Source: Corynebacterium sp. CNCTC7651 (GTDB taxonomy: Bacteria; Actinomycetota; Actinomycetes; Mycobacteriales; Mycobacteriaceae). From it: 64,000 bases of DNA. The stretch is from positions 1,860,001 to 1,924,000 of the forward strand of contig NZ_CP071246.1 of the NCBI RefSeq assembly GCF_021496665.1, written 5' to 3'. A program made the position numbers and the translations under genes. Numbering within the stretch: position 1 is the first letter of the stretch; the number at the start of each line of letters is the position of its first letter. The notes under the pieces were generated by a model. It did no database searches. It was not told the DNA's origin and saw only the letters and a list, made by a program, of their open reading frames with translations. Below, one piece after another: positions 28,231 to 37,000 of this stretch.

Positions 28231-30647
28231 TAGTTAACGTCAAGCCCAAGGCTGCGCCGCAGGGCCCGCAGGGCCCGCAGGGCCCGAAGGGCGACCAGGG
28301 TGAGCAGGGCCCGAAGGGCGACCAGGGTGAGCAGGGCCCGAAGGGCGACCAGGGCGAGCAGGGCCCGAAGGGCGACAAGGGCGAGCAGGGCCCGAAGGGC
28401 GACAAGGGCGAGCAGGGCCCGAAGGGCGACAAGGGCGAGCAGGGCCCGAAGGGCGACAAGGGCGACAAGGGCGACCAGGGCCCGAAGGGCGACAAGGGCG
28501 ACAAGGGCGACCAGGGCCCGAAGGGCGACCAAGGCGAGCAGGGCCCGAAGGGCGACCAAGGCGAGCAGGGCCCGAAGGGCGACCAAGGCGAGCAGGGCCC
28601 GAAGGGCGACCAAGGCGAGCAGGGCCCGAAGGGCGACAAGGGCGACCAAGGCCCGAAGGGCGACAAGGGCGACCAAGGCCCGAAGGGCGACCAAGGCCCG
28701 AAGGGCGACAAGGGCGACCAAGGCCCGAAGGGCGACAAGGGCGACAAGGGCGACACCGGCGCACCAGGTAAGGACGGCGCCGACGGTAAGGACGGCGCTC
28801 AGGGTCCGAAGGGTGACAAGGGCGATGCCGGTGTGGGCATCTCGAAGATCGAGATCAACGATGAGGGCGAGCTTGTCATCACTTTGACGAACGGCGTTGT
28901 TCAAAACGCTGGCAAGGTCACTGGCGAAAAGGGCGAGACCGGCGCACCTGGTAAGGATGGCAAGGACGGCGCACCTGGTAAGGACGGTGCCGACGGCAAG
29001 GACGGCGCCCAGGGTCCGAAGGGCGACAAGGGTGATACTGGCGCTGCAGGCCAGGACGGCAAGGACGGTCAAGACGGTCGCGGGATCAACGCTGCCGAGA
29101 TCAACGACAAGGGCGAGCTGCTCATTACCTTCAGCGACGGCAAGACTGAAAACCTTGGCGTGGTCAAGGGTGCACAGGGTCCGAAGGGCGACAAGGGCGA
29201 CAAGGGCGACACCGGCGCAGCCGGCCAGGACGGTCGCAGCGTCAAGGCCTTCGTTATCAACGACGAGGGCGAGCTGATCGTCACGCTAACTGACGACTCC
29301 ACCCAGAACCTCGGCAATGTCCGTGGCAACGACGGCAAGGATGGCGCTCAGGGTCCGAAGGGTGACAAGGGCGACACCGGCGCTCAGGGTCCGAAGGGCG
29401 ACAAGGGCGACACCGGCGCTCAGGGTCCGAAGGGCGACACCGGCGCTCAGGGCCCGAAGGGCGACACCGGCGCTCAGGGCCCGAAGGGCGACACCGGCGC
29501 TCAGGGCCCGAAGGGCGACACCGGCGCTCAGGGCCCGAAGGGCGACACCGGCGCTCAGGGCCCGAAGGGCGACACCGGCGCTCAGGGCCCGAAGGGCGAC
29601 ACCGGCGCACCGGGTCGCGACGGCTCGGACGGCAAGGACGGCGAGAGCGTCAAGTCCTTCGTCATTAACGACAAGGGTGAGCTGGTTGTCACGCTAACCG
29701 ACGGCACCACCCAGAACCTCGGGAACGTGAAGGGCAACGACGGTAAGGACGGCGCTCAGGGCCCGAAGGGTGACAAGGGTGACAAGGGCGACACCGGCGC
29801 ACCCGGCAAGGACGGCGCTCAGGGCCCGAAGGGCGACAAGGGTGACAAGGGCGACACCGGCGCACCCGGCAAGGACGGCGCTCAGGGCCCGAAGGGCGAC
29901 AAGGGCGCCGCGGGCAAGGATGGCAAGGATGGTAAGGACGGCCGCAGCGTCAAGTCCTTCGTAATCAATGACAAGGGCGAGTTGGTTGTCACCTTGAGCG
30001 ATGACACCACCCACAACCTTGGCAAGGTCAAGGGTGCCGACGGCGCTGCAGGCAAGGACGGTGCTCAGGGCCCGAAGGGCGACAAGGGCGACACCGGAGC
30101 AACCGGCGCACCGGGTCGCGACGGCAAGGACGGCCGCGACGGCTCCGACGGTTACGGCACCCAGGGCCCGAAGGGCGACAAGGGCGAGACCGGCGCGCAG
30201 GGCCCGAAGGGCGACACCGGCGCACCTGGCAAGGATGGTGTAACCACCATCGTCAAGCTGGAGTTCAACAACAAGGAGGAGCTGGTCGCTACTTATAGCG
30301 ACGGCACCGAGCAGAACTTCGGCCGCATTGCTAACCGCAATGTGAACGCCAAGCGCACCCAGCTCACCGCGGAGGAGCAGGCACGTTGCACCAACGCGGC
30401 CCTCGGCTGGGGTCTGCCGCTGCTGGCGCTGATCCCGATCGGCCTCCTGGCGAACGCGGGTCTCCCGGCTCCTGCCATCGCTCCGGAGCTCCAGCGCCAG
30501 ATCGCTGAGGCGGACGCGCAGTTCCGCCGCCAGTTCGGCATGAGCGCAGGCCAGCTCTTGGGCGGCCTGGCTGCGCTGGTGTACGGCATCAGCGCTGCAG
30601 CGCACCTGGCTACCGTGTGCACCCCGGGTAACGGTTCCTCTCGCTAG
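28083..30647 (+). CDS. Rib-like and collagen-like C-terminal part of the surface nuclease
   Basis: In the frame ending at 30647, codons from about 28083 encode a Rib/YPDG-type domain (KVTYPDNTTDEVEVVVNV), then long Gly-X-Y runs (GPKGDKGDK, GAQGPKGDT) broken by six related ~28-residue modules such as SVKSFVINDKGELVVTLTDG. Near the end come NVNAKRTQLTAEEQARC and a hydrophobic segment (GWGLPLLALIPIGLLANAG), like other corynebacterial surface proteins without LPXTG. It has no start codon of its own near 28083; the first in-frame ATG at 28833 has no ribosome site. I infer it is the 3' part of the nuclease gene, separated by a 1-base deletion. The whole span 25447-30647 is one base short of a multiple of three. 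Confidence 0.8.
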   Translation, partial: EAKSVIQNADKLPAGTKFEWTTIHDQVGDGQPGNIKVTYPDNTTDEVEVVVNVKPKAAPQGPQGPQGPKGDQGEQGPKGDQGEQGPKGDQGEQGPKGDKGEQGPKGDKGEQGPKGDKGEQGPKGDKGDKGDQGPKGDKGDKGDQGPKGDQGEQGPKGDQGEQGPKGDQGEQGPKGDQGEQGPKGDKGDQGPKGDKGDQGPKGDQGPKGDKGDQGPKGDKGDKGDTGAPGKDGADGKDGAQGPKGDKGDAGVGISKIEINDEGELVITLTNGVVQNAGKVTGEKGETGAPGKDGKDGAPGKDGADGKDGAQGPKGDKGDTGAAGQDGKDGQDGRGINAAEINDKGELLITFSDGKTENLGVVKGAQGPKGDKGDKGDTGAAGQDGRSVKAFVINDEGELIVTLTDDSTQNLGNVRGNDGKDGAQGPKGDKGDTGAQGPKGDKGDTGAQGPKGDTGAQGPKGDTGAQGPKGDTGAQGPKGDTGAQGPKGDTGAQGPKGDTGAQGPKGDTGAPGRDGSDGKDGESVKSFVINDKGELVVTLTDGTTQNLGNVKGNDGKDGAQGPKGDKGDKGDTGAPGKDGAQGPKGDKGDKGDTGAPGKDGAQGPKGDKGAAGKDGKDGKDGRSVKSFVINDKGELVVTLSDDTTHNLGKVKGADGAAGKDGAQGPKGDKGDTGATGAPGRDGKDGRDGSDGYGTQGPKGDKGETGAQGPKGDTGAPGKDGVTTIVKLEFNNKEELVATYSDGTEQNFGRIANRNVNAKRTQLTAEEQARCTNAALGWGLPLLALIPIGLLANAGLPAPAIAPELQRQIAEADAQFRRQFGMSAGQLLGGLAALVYGISAAAHLATVCTPGNGSSR

Positions 30648-30676
30648 TTCCACTAGCTGGGGGTTAACCACCTGAC

Positions 30677-30720
30677 GTAACCCCGTCGTCGGAAAGCAAA
30701 GGCTCCGGCGGCGGGGTTAC
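30677..30720 (+). terminator. Terminator after the collagen-like gene
   Basis: Arms GTAACCCCG (30677-30685) and CGGGGTTAC (30712-30720) form the stem. The loop contains an inverted copy of the dispersed motif (core 30687-30697). Confidence 0.7.
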
Positions 30721-30754
30721 TCGTTCCCGGAACCCTCCGGCCCGCACCCTGAAT

Positions 30755-30769
30755 TGAAAACGTTTTTCA
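30755..30769. promoter_or_regulatory. Zur-type operator
   Basis: TGAAAACGTTTTTCA is a 7-1-7 near-palindrome close to the actinobacterial Zur box I recall (TGAAAATGATTTTCA). It lies 12 nt before the likely start of the zinc-binding lipoprotein, so repression by Zur when zinc is plentiful is expected. Confidence 0.7.
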
Positions 30770-30780
30770 TTAGTGCCACA

Positions 30781-31836
30781 ATGGTGCTCATGCGTTTTAC
30801 TCACACCTCTGGCCGTACTGCGCTGGGCGCGGCGGCAACTTTGGCGCTTGTTGGTTCGGTGATGGTTGGCTGTGCGCCGTCGGAAAGCGGGACCCCGGCG
30901 AGTGCGGCCTCGAGCGTCTCCTCCGCCGCGGAAGCGAACCAGAAAACCAGCCTGGTTGGCCTGGTTGCCACCACACAGGTGTGGGCGGACGTGGCGGCGG
31001 CGGTGACGGGTGAGCACGTGGACGCGATCATCAGCGGCACGAGCATTGACCCGCACCACTTTGAGCCGTCCGCGACGGAGCTCGCGCGCGTGAGCGAGGC
31101 GGAGCACGTGGTGGCCACGGGCGGTGCGTACGACGCGACGCTGTACACCGTCGCCGACCAGGACAAAGTGATCCACGCGATCCCGTTGCTGGACGCGGCG
31201 GAGGCGCATAGCCACGACCACGGGCACGAGGGCCACGGCCACCGCGCGGAGGAGGCGGAGGACCCGTTCAACTTCGACGCGATCGAGCACGCGTTCTTCT
31301 CCCCGAAGCTCGTCGCCCAGGTGGCGGAGGAGATTCAGGCGAAGGTGGGCGGTGATGCGGGGAGCGTCGTGGAGCAGATGCGCGACATCGAGCAGCGCCT
31401 GGCCGGCATCGCGCACACGCACATGGCAATGACGGAGCCGATCGCCGCGGGGCTGGTCTACGGCACCGAGCTTCACGACGTCACCCCGGAGGGCTACCTC
31501 CGCTCCGCCCTGAACCACGCGGAGCCGTCCGCGCAGGACGTGGCCGCGTTCGTGCAGCTCATCGAATCCGGCGACCTGGATTTCCTGGTGGTCAACCCGC
31601 AGAGCACGAACGCCGCGACACAGCGCCTGGCGGACGCGGCGAAGGCGAGCGACGTGCCCATCGTGGAGATCACGGAGACCCCGCCGGCCGGCACGAACTT
31701 CCTGGACTACCTCGCGCAGATCGTGGACCAGATCGAGGAGCTGGCCGCGCACGCCAAGGAGCACGCGGATGCCCACGGCGATGGCGCTGCCCATGGCAGC
31801 GACGGCGGGCACATGCCCTCCGGCCACTCGCACTAA
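30781..31836 (+). CDS. znuA: Zinc-binding ABC transporter lipoprotein (cluster A-I)
   Basis: This substrate-binding protein of a ZnuA/TroA-type importer has a signal peptide with lipobox VMVGC. A metal ligand lies in SIDPHHFEPSATEL; a His-rich loop (HSHDHGHEGHGHRAEE) in the middle and a His-rich tail (HMPSGHSH) point to zinc. ATG 30781 is chosen because a longer reading from 30754 would lie inside the Zur box; ATG 30790 is also possible. It heads an operon with the ATPase and permease genes. The context (Zur box) supports zinc over manganese. Confidence 0.88.
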   Translation: MVLMRFTHTSGRTALGAAATLALVGSVMVGCAPSESGTPASAASSVSSAAEANQKTSLVGLVATTQVWADVAAAVTGEHVDAIISGTSIDPHHFEPSATELARVSEAEHVVATGGAYDATLYTVADQDKVIHAIPLLDAAEAHSHDHGHEGHGHRAEEAEDPFNFDAIEHAFFSPKLVAQVAEEIQAKVGGDAGSVVEQMRDIEQRLAGIAHTHMAMTEPIAAGLVYGTELHDVTPEGYLRSALNHAEPSAQDVAAFVQLIESGDLDFLVVNPQSTNAATQRLADAAKASDVPIVEITETPPAGTNFLDYLAQIVDQIEELAAHAKEHADAHGDGAAHGSDGGHMPSGHSH

Positions 31837-31847
31837 ACTGCCCATTC

Positions 31848-32531
31848 GTGGTTCTCACCTTCACTGACGCCGCCGTCGCACCACTCTGGTCCGGCCTGAA
31901 CCTCGCCGTTGACCGCGGCGAGTTCATCGCCGTCCTCGGCCCCAACGGCGTGGGCAAATCCACGTTGCTGGGCACCATCTTGGGCACGCGCCGCCTCACC
32001 GCGGGCACGGTCAGTGTCACCGGCCGCGTCGGATTCATCCCGCAGCAGCGCATGTTCCCGCGCGATCTGCCGATGCGCGGCCGCGACTTGGTCAGCCTCG
32101 CAATGTCGCCGAAACCGCTCCGACGGGCGGGGAAGGCGAACGTCGAGAAGCAATTGTCCCAGGTCGGCGCGCTGCACTTCGCGGATCAGCGCGTGGGGCT
32201 CCTCTCCGGCGGGCAGCAGCAGCTCATCCGTCAGGCGCAGGCCTTCGCGCAATCCCCGGAGCTTTTGCTTGCCGACGAACCCTTGCTCTCCCTCGATCCC
32301 GCCCGCCAACGCGACACCGTTTCGCGCCTGGCGGAGTCTGGGGCGGCGGTGTTGTGCGTGACGCACTCGATAAACCCGCTGCTCAGCGTGGTGGACCGCG
32401 TGCTGTACATCGGCCCGGAGGGCCACGTGGTGGGGCCGGTCAGCGAGGTGATGCGCTCAGATGTGCTGAGCGAGCTCTACGGCACCCGCGTCGACATCGT
32501 CGAGGACGATGGCCGGATGGTGGTGCTGTAA
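31848..32531 (+). CDS. znuC: Zinc ABC transporter ATPase
   Basis: This 227-residue ATPase has Walker A GPNGVGKST, signature LSGGQQQ, Walker B LLLADEPLLSLDP and switch His in CVTHSI. GTG 31848 is 11 nt after the lipoprotein stop, and the stop overlaps the permease start by one base (TAATG). The Walker B codons carry a full copy of the dispersed motif (32263-32279). Confidence 0.9.
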   Translation: MVLTFTDAAVAPLWSGLNLAVDRGEFIAVLGPNGVGKSTLLGTILGTRRLTAGTVSVTGRVGFIPQQRMFPRDLPMRGRDLVSLAMSPKPLRRAGKANVEKQLSQVGALHFADQRVGLLSGGQQQLIRQAQAFAQSPELLLADEPLLSLDPARQRDTVSRLAESGAAVLCVTHSINPLLSVVDRVLYIGPEGHVVGPVSEVMRSDVLSELYGTRVDIVEDDGRMVVL

Positions 32532-33397
32532 TGGGCGCGTTGCTCTCGCCGGCCACCTGGCAGACTTGGTGGGCGGACACCGTCTACCTGCTGGGCATCG
32601 ATTTCGTCCAGACCACGCTGGTGGCCTGCGCGCTTTTGGGCGTCCTGTCCGGCGTGATGGCGCCGCTGATTGTGTTGCGACAGATGTCCTTCAGCGTCCA
32701 CGCCACCTCCGAGCTGGCGCTGATGGGCGCCTCCGCCGCGCTGCTCTTCGGCCTGAACGTGGGATTCGGCGCCGTCGCTGGCGCGGTAGTTGCCGCGCTG
32801 GTCCTGGCCGCGCTGGGGTTCCGCGGCCAGCAGGACAGCGCCGTGGGCGTGGTCATGAGCTTCGGCATGGGCCTCTCCGTCCTTTTCATCCACCTCTATC
32901 CCGGCAACTCCAACCGGGCGTTGTCCCTGCTCACCGGCCAAATCGTCGGCGTTTCCACGCAAAACGTTTGGCTTCTTTGCTTGACGACGCTCCTTGTCTC
33001 CGCCCTCCTCCTCATCCTCTGGCGACCCCTCATTTTCGCCTCCTCGGACCCCGAGATGGCCGCCGCGTGTGGAGTACCCGTCCGCACCATGTCCTTGGTG
33101 TTCGCCGTGTTGGTGGGTGTGGCTTCTGCGCAGTCGGTGCAGATCGTCGGTGCGCTTCTGGTGATGTCTTTGCTGATCACGCCCGGCGCGTCCGCCGCTG
33201 CCGTGACCGCTAATCCGGTCCGCGCCGTATGGTTGTCGGTGTTGTTTGCGGAGGTCGCGGCCGTTGGCGGCATGGTGCTGTCCTTGGCCCCCGGCATCCC
33301 GGTCTCCGTCTTCGTGGCCTTCATCTCTTTCGGCATCTACTTGGTGTGCCGCCTGGTCGCTGCGGTTCGCGGCCGCACAATCCGCGTCGCTCTGTAG
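32531..33397 (+). CDS. znuB: Zinc ABC transporter permease
   Basis: This 288-residue membrane protein of the cluster 9/ZnuB family has about eight helices. Family blocks are VLRQMSFSVHATSELALMG and the ATPase-contact region near ALLVMSLLITPGASA. The start codon overlaps the ATPase stop. A motif copy lies at 32986-33001. The C terminus ends at a long gap with inverted repeats. Confidence 0.9.
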   Translation: MGALLSPATWQTWWADTVYLLGIDFVQTTLVACALLGVLSGVMAPLIVLRQMSFSVHATSELALMGASAALLFGLNVGFGAVAGAVVAALVLAALGFRGQQDSAVGVVMSFGMGLSVLFIHLYPGNSNRALSLLTGQIVGVSTQNVWLLCLTTLLVSALLLILWRPLIFASSDPEMAAACGVPVRTMSLVFAVLVGVASAQSVQIVGALLVMSLLITPGASAAAVTANPVRAVWLSVLFAEVAAVGGMVLSLAPGIPVSVFVAFISFGIYLVCRLVAAVRGRTIRVAL

Positions 33398-33600
33398 TTT
33401 GGCGGCCGCGCAGCCGGCTGGCGTTCCCCGTCTGGTGTTCCCCTTCTGCTGGCTTCCGTGGCCCGGCATCCGGGTACCAAACCTCCAGCTCCCGGGCCGC
33501 CTTTTGGTACCAAACCCCCAGTTCACGGACCCGCACAGCTCAGGCCCACCCCCGCTCCCGGGCCTAAACCAGCTCCCGGGCCCGACATTCCGATCCTCTG

Positions 33601-33740
33601 TTGCGATCCCCTATTGCCGATCCTCAGACGACGATCCAGAGGCTTAAATGCAGCCAGATTCAAAGAATAAAAGCCCCTGGATCGTCGTGTGAGGATCGCC
33701 TACGGGGGATCGGAATGGGGGATCGGAATGGAGGATCGCA
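33601..33740. repeat. Large inverted repeat rich in GATC, between converging genes
   Basis: Arms 33618-33645 and 33671-33698 are complementary at 26 of 28 positions with a 25-nt AT-rich loop. Outer segments (GATCCCC... / ...GGGGATCG, repeated GGGGATCGGAAT at 33713-33737) extend it. The 489-bp gap 33398-33886 holds no gene; the rest is GC-rich spacer and the tandem repeat at 33846. It could be a terminator or a small mobile-type repeat. Confidence 0.8.
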
Positions 33741-33845
33741 ACGCACGGGTAGGGGGCGAGTCACACACCCAGGTTCGGCCGACATCCTCGAGGCGGTCTC
33801 AGCGACCGACCGCCGTCGCCTCAGCTACCGGTCGGTGCGGCCCGA

Positions 33846-33898
33846 CCTACCTAAACGCTCCCCCGCCTACCTAAACGCTCCCCCGCCTACCTAAACGC
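33846..33898. repeat. 20-bp tandem repeat over the DUF2334 stop codon
   Basis: Units CCTACCTAAACGCTCCCCCG at 33846-33865 and 33866-33885, plus a 13-bp partial copy at 33886-33898. The stop codon of the minus-strand gene (33887) lies in the partial copy, so the repeat grew out of the gene's 3' end. Confidence 0.85.
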
Positions 33899-34570
33899 GC
33901 GGTAGTCGGACGGCTCTGCTCCTGCCCGCTCTGCCGCCAAAGCCGCGGCCACGAAATCCCGGCGCACCTTCTTATCCCCCAGCTCACGGCCGGAGACGGA
34001 GAGACGGATGGTGTTGCCGCGCTCTGCGCCTCGCTCGGCGGCGCGGATGATGTTGCGACGCCACCACTTCGCCGCACCGTAGCCCTCGCCGACGGACAAG
34101 TTACGACACTGCACAAAATCATCGTGCTCCAAGCGGTAAATGCCACGCTCCGAAGCCGCGAGGGTGAAGCCAAAATCGGGGAGGACATCCAAGGTACCGT
34201 CGGAAAGCCTCCAGCGCGGAGGTGCGAACATGTCGAGATCGAAGCCCAGCGCCTCCATTTGCCGCGTTGCGCCCTTGAGGCGTAGGCGCGCTTCGTGCTC
34301 CTCCAGCGTCGCGAATTCGGAGCGGCGCCCCTGCACTGGCTGGTCGAAACCGTTGAGCAGCAGCGCCCGCACTCCGCGCTGATCCAGCAGCCACTTACGG
34401 GTCTTCTTGTCCTTCGCCAGGTGCCACTTCTTATCGATGTGCGGCGCTACCAGCAGCGATACCGGAATCTCCTCGCGATCCAGCTCCCCCACGAGGCTGG
34501 AGACGTTGTCCACCGTTCCGTCAAAAATAGAAGAAATCGAGACGAGCAAACGGCCGGGCATAGGGAACAT
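33887..34570 (-). CDS. DUF2334 polysaccharide deacetylase-like protein
   Basis: This 227-residue protein looks like DUF2334, a relative of the NodB deacetylase fold: PGRLLVSISSIFDGTVDNVSSLV, EEIPVSLLVAPHI, LLNGFDQ and MFAPPRWRLSDGTLDVLPDFGF. The usual DD metal-binding pair near the N terminus is replaced by SSIFD, so activity is uncertain. No signal peptide is seen. ATG 34570 (MFPMPGRLL) is the first start; ATG 34561 could also serve. It lies alone, downstream of ptrB on the same strand. Confidence 0.75.
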   Translation of the reverse strand: MFPMPGRLLVSISSIFDGTVDNVSSLVGELDREEIPVSLLVAPHIDKKWHLAKDKKTRKWLLDQRGVRALLLNGFDQPVQGRRSEFATLEEHEARLRLKGATRQMEALGFDLDMFAPPRWRLSDGTLDVLPDFGFTLAASERGIYRLEHDDFVQCRNLSVGEGYGAAKWWRRNIIRAAERGAERGNTIRLSVSGRELGDKKVRRDFVAAALAAERAGAEPSDYRAFR

Positions 34571-34699
34571 TGTCGCACAGCTCGTCGCGGCTCGCTGGGC
34601 GAAGCGGCGGGGTTCAGGGACCGGGGCGAAGCTTAACGACGATCCCCTCTACCAACTATGTGCGCGCCCCACACATAGATCAGCGGAATCCAATAATTG

Positions 34700-36925
34700 T
34701 CACTTTGTCTCAGAACCATCGTCGGTTCCGCCGGCCGAAGCGTCTTCACCAGCCCCAGCCGCGTCCAGCACCCACGCGTACTCGAACGCCGTCTGCTTCC
34801 ACTTGGCGTAGCGGCCGGAGACGCCGCCGTGGCCGGCGGACATCTCGGTCTTCAGGAGGAACGGGCCGCTCCTGCCGCCAGCCGCACCCCCAGCCACCTC
34901 GCGAAGCTTGGCCACCCACTTTGCCGGCTCGACGTACAGCACACGGGTGTCATTGAGCGAGGTCACAGCCAGAATCGGCGGGTACTTCTGCGCCGCCACG
35001 TTTTCGTAGGGGGCGTAGCCCGACATGTAGTCGTACACCTCGGCCTCGTGGTACGGGTCGCCCCACTCTTCCCACTCGCCAACCGTCAGCGGCAGCTCGG
35101 GCATGAGTATCGACGTCAGCGGATCCACAAACGGCACCACCGCCAGAATGCCCGCGAACTTTTCCGGCGCCAGGTTAGCCACCGCGCCCATCAGCAAGCC
35201 GCCGGCGGAGCCGCCCTCCGCAACCATCTGGCCGTAAGTGGTCAACCCGGCCTCAACCACCTTGTCCGCGCACGCGATGAAATCGGTGAAGCTGTTGCGC
35301 TTGTGCACCATCTTGCCCTGGTCGTACCACGCGCGACCCATCTCGCCGCCGCCGCGTACGTGCGCGCACGCCCAGATCATCCCGCGGTCCAGCAAAGACA
35401 ACCTCGCCACCGAGAACCCAGGATCCACCGACGCCTCGTAGGACCCATAGCCGTACAGCAACAGCGGCGCCGGCCCCTCCGCGGAGCCCTCGCCGGCCGC
35501 AGCGCCCTCGCCCTCCGAGCCGTCACCGGCACCGTCCACAGCACCACCTACGCGCCGCACCACGGAGATCGGCACCTCGGCACCGTCCTCCGCTACTGCC
35601 CACAACCGGAACGCCTCGTATTCGTTCGGGTCGTAGCCGCCCTGCACTTCCTGTTCCTTGAGGAGGGAAAATTCGGCCGTCGATACGCAATAGTCCAGCA
35701 CCTGCGCGGGGCGGGTGAAGGAGGTGTAGCCGATGCGCACCACGGGCGCGTCCCACTCCGGATTGCCGGCCAGCGACGCGGTGTACAGCTCCTCCTCGAA
35801 CTCCAGCTCCTCAAACGGCCCAAACCCGTCCGTGAGCTGCGCCACCGCCAGCCGCGAAATGCCGCCGCGACGGTAGCTCATGAACATGAAGTCGCGGTAC
35901 GCGTCCACGCCCTCCACGCGCACGGTGTCGGAGTGCGGCACGAGTTCCCGCAGGTCACGCAGGGCAGGAAGCTTATCGACGATCCCACAAACCCCAACCG
36001 CAAAGTTCGCCCCCAGAGCATTGTGGGTGATCACCCAGTACTCCTGGCCGTCCACCTCGACGTAATCCGGGTGGTACTCCACGCCAGCCTCGCGGGGCCA
36101 GAGGACCTCGAACTCGCCGGTGGGCGTTTCCAAAGGCAGGACGCGGTACTCCGAGGTCAGCGAGGACGCCGCCGCGATGTAGAGGTACTTCTACTTCTCC
36201 GCGCGGTCGGCCCCGACGGCGACGTTGAAGCGCTCGTCCGTCTCTTCGTACACCAGCACGTCCTCGACCTGCGGGGTGCCCACGCGGTGGCGCCACACCT
36301 GGTAGGGGCGCCACGCGTCGTCCACGCGCAGGTAGAAGAGGTACTCCTCCCCCGCCCACACGGCGCCGTAGAAGATGCCGGTCAGCTCGTCTTCCAGCAG
36401 CTCGCCGGTCTCAAGGTTCTTGATGCGCAGGTCGAAGCGCTCGTCGCCAACCGTGTCCGTGGAGTAGGCGAGCAGGCGGCCCGTGGTGGCCACGCTGGAC
36501 GCGCCGATGGAGAAAAACTCGTGGCCGTGGGCGAGCAAGTTAGCGTCGATAAGCACCTGCTCCCCGGGCATGTTTTCGGTGACCTTGGGCGGGGTCCAGG
36601 GATCGCCCGCGACGGGGACGCGGCAGGAGATGCCGTAGCTTTGGCCCTCCTGCGTGCGGCCGTAGTACCACCAGTCGCCCTGGCGCTGCGGGACGGACAT
36701 GTCCGTCTCCTTCACGCGGGACTTGATCTCGCCGTACACCGCCTCCGCGAGCGGCTGCAGCCCGGCGGTCATCGCCTCCGTGTAGGCGTTCTCCGCCTCG
36801 AGATGCTGAATGACCTCCGGGTTTTCCTTCTCACGCAGCCACTCGTAATTGTCCACGAACTCGCGGCCGTGGAAGGAGCGGGTGTGCGGGGCTTTGCGTG
36901 CGACGGGCGGTTTTGGTGCAGACAT
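34700..36925 (-). pseudogene. ptrB: Oligopeptidase B (prolyl oligopeptidase family S9A), interrupted by an in-frame amber codon
   Basis: This cytoplasmic serine peptidase cuts short peptides after basic residues. The beta-propeller domain starts MSAPKPPVARKAPHTRSFHGREFVDNYEWL. The catalytic triad is visible: Ser in GGSAGGLLMG, Asp in TSLNDTRV and His in SAGHGGVSGR. A perfect 6-bp tandem duplication (36186-36191, 36192-36197) puts a TAG at 36191-36193 in frame after ADRAEK; removing one copy gives the conserved AEKYLYIAAASS. The frame is unaffected, so readthrough would give a nearly normal protein with two extra residues. Motif cores lie at 35971 and 36544. Confidence 0.88.
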
Positions 36926-37000
36926 ACCGCCCGAGCTTACGCCCCCGCGGCGGGCAGGCGGGGCGGCGGCGGGGCGGTGCCCAGACCCGCGACCGGCGGT

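Noticed and set aside
28260..29620. CRISPR-like regularly spaced repeats
   Set aside because: The repeats are contiguous 9- and 27-bp coding units of Gly-X-Y, without unique spacers, leader or cas genes.
28029..30671. Long antisense frames with Leu/Val/Ala or Pro/Arg repeats opposite the collagen-like region
   Set aside because: These are mirror images of the Gly-X-Y coding repeats and have no start or domain support.
30754..30780. Upstream start of the zinc-binding lipoprotein at TTG 30754
   Set aside because: It would put the Zur operator inside the coding region and lengthen the signal peptide with FISATM; starts at 30781 or 30790 fit better.
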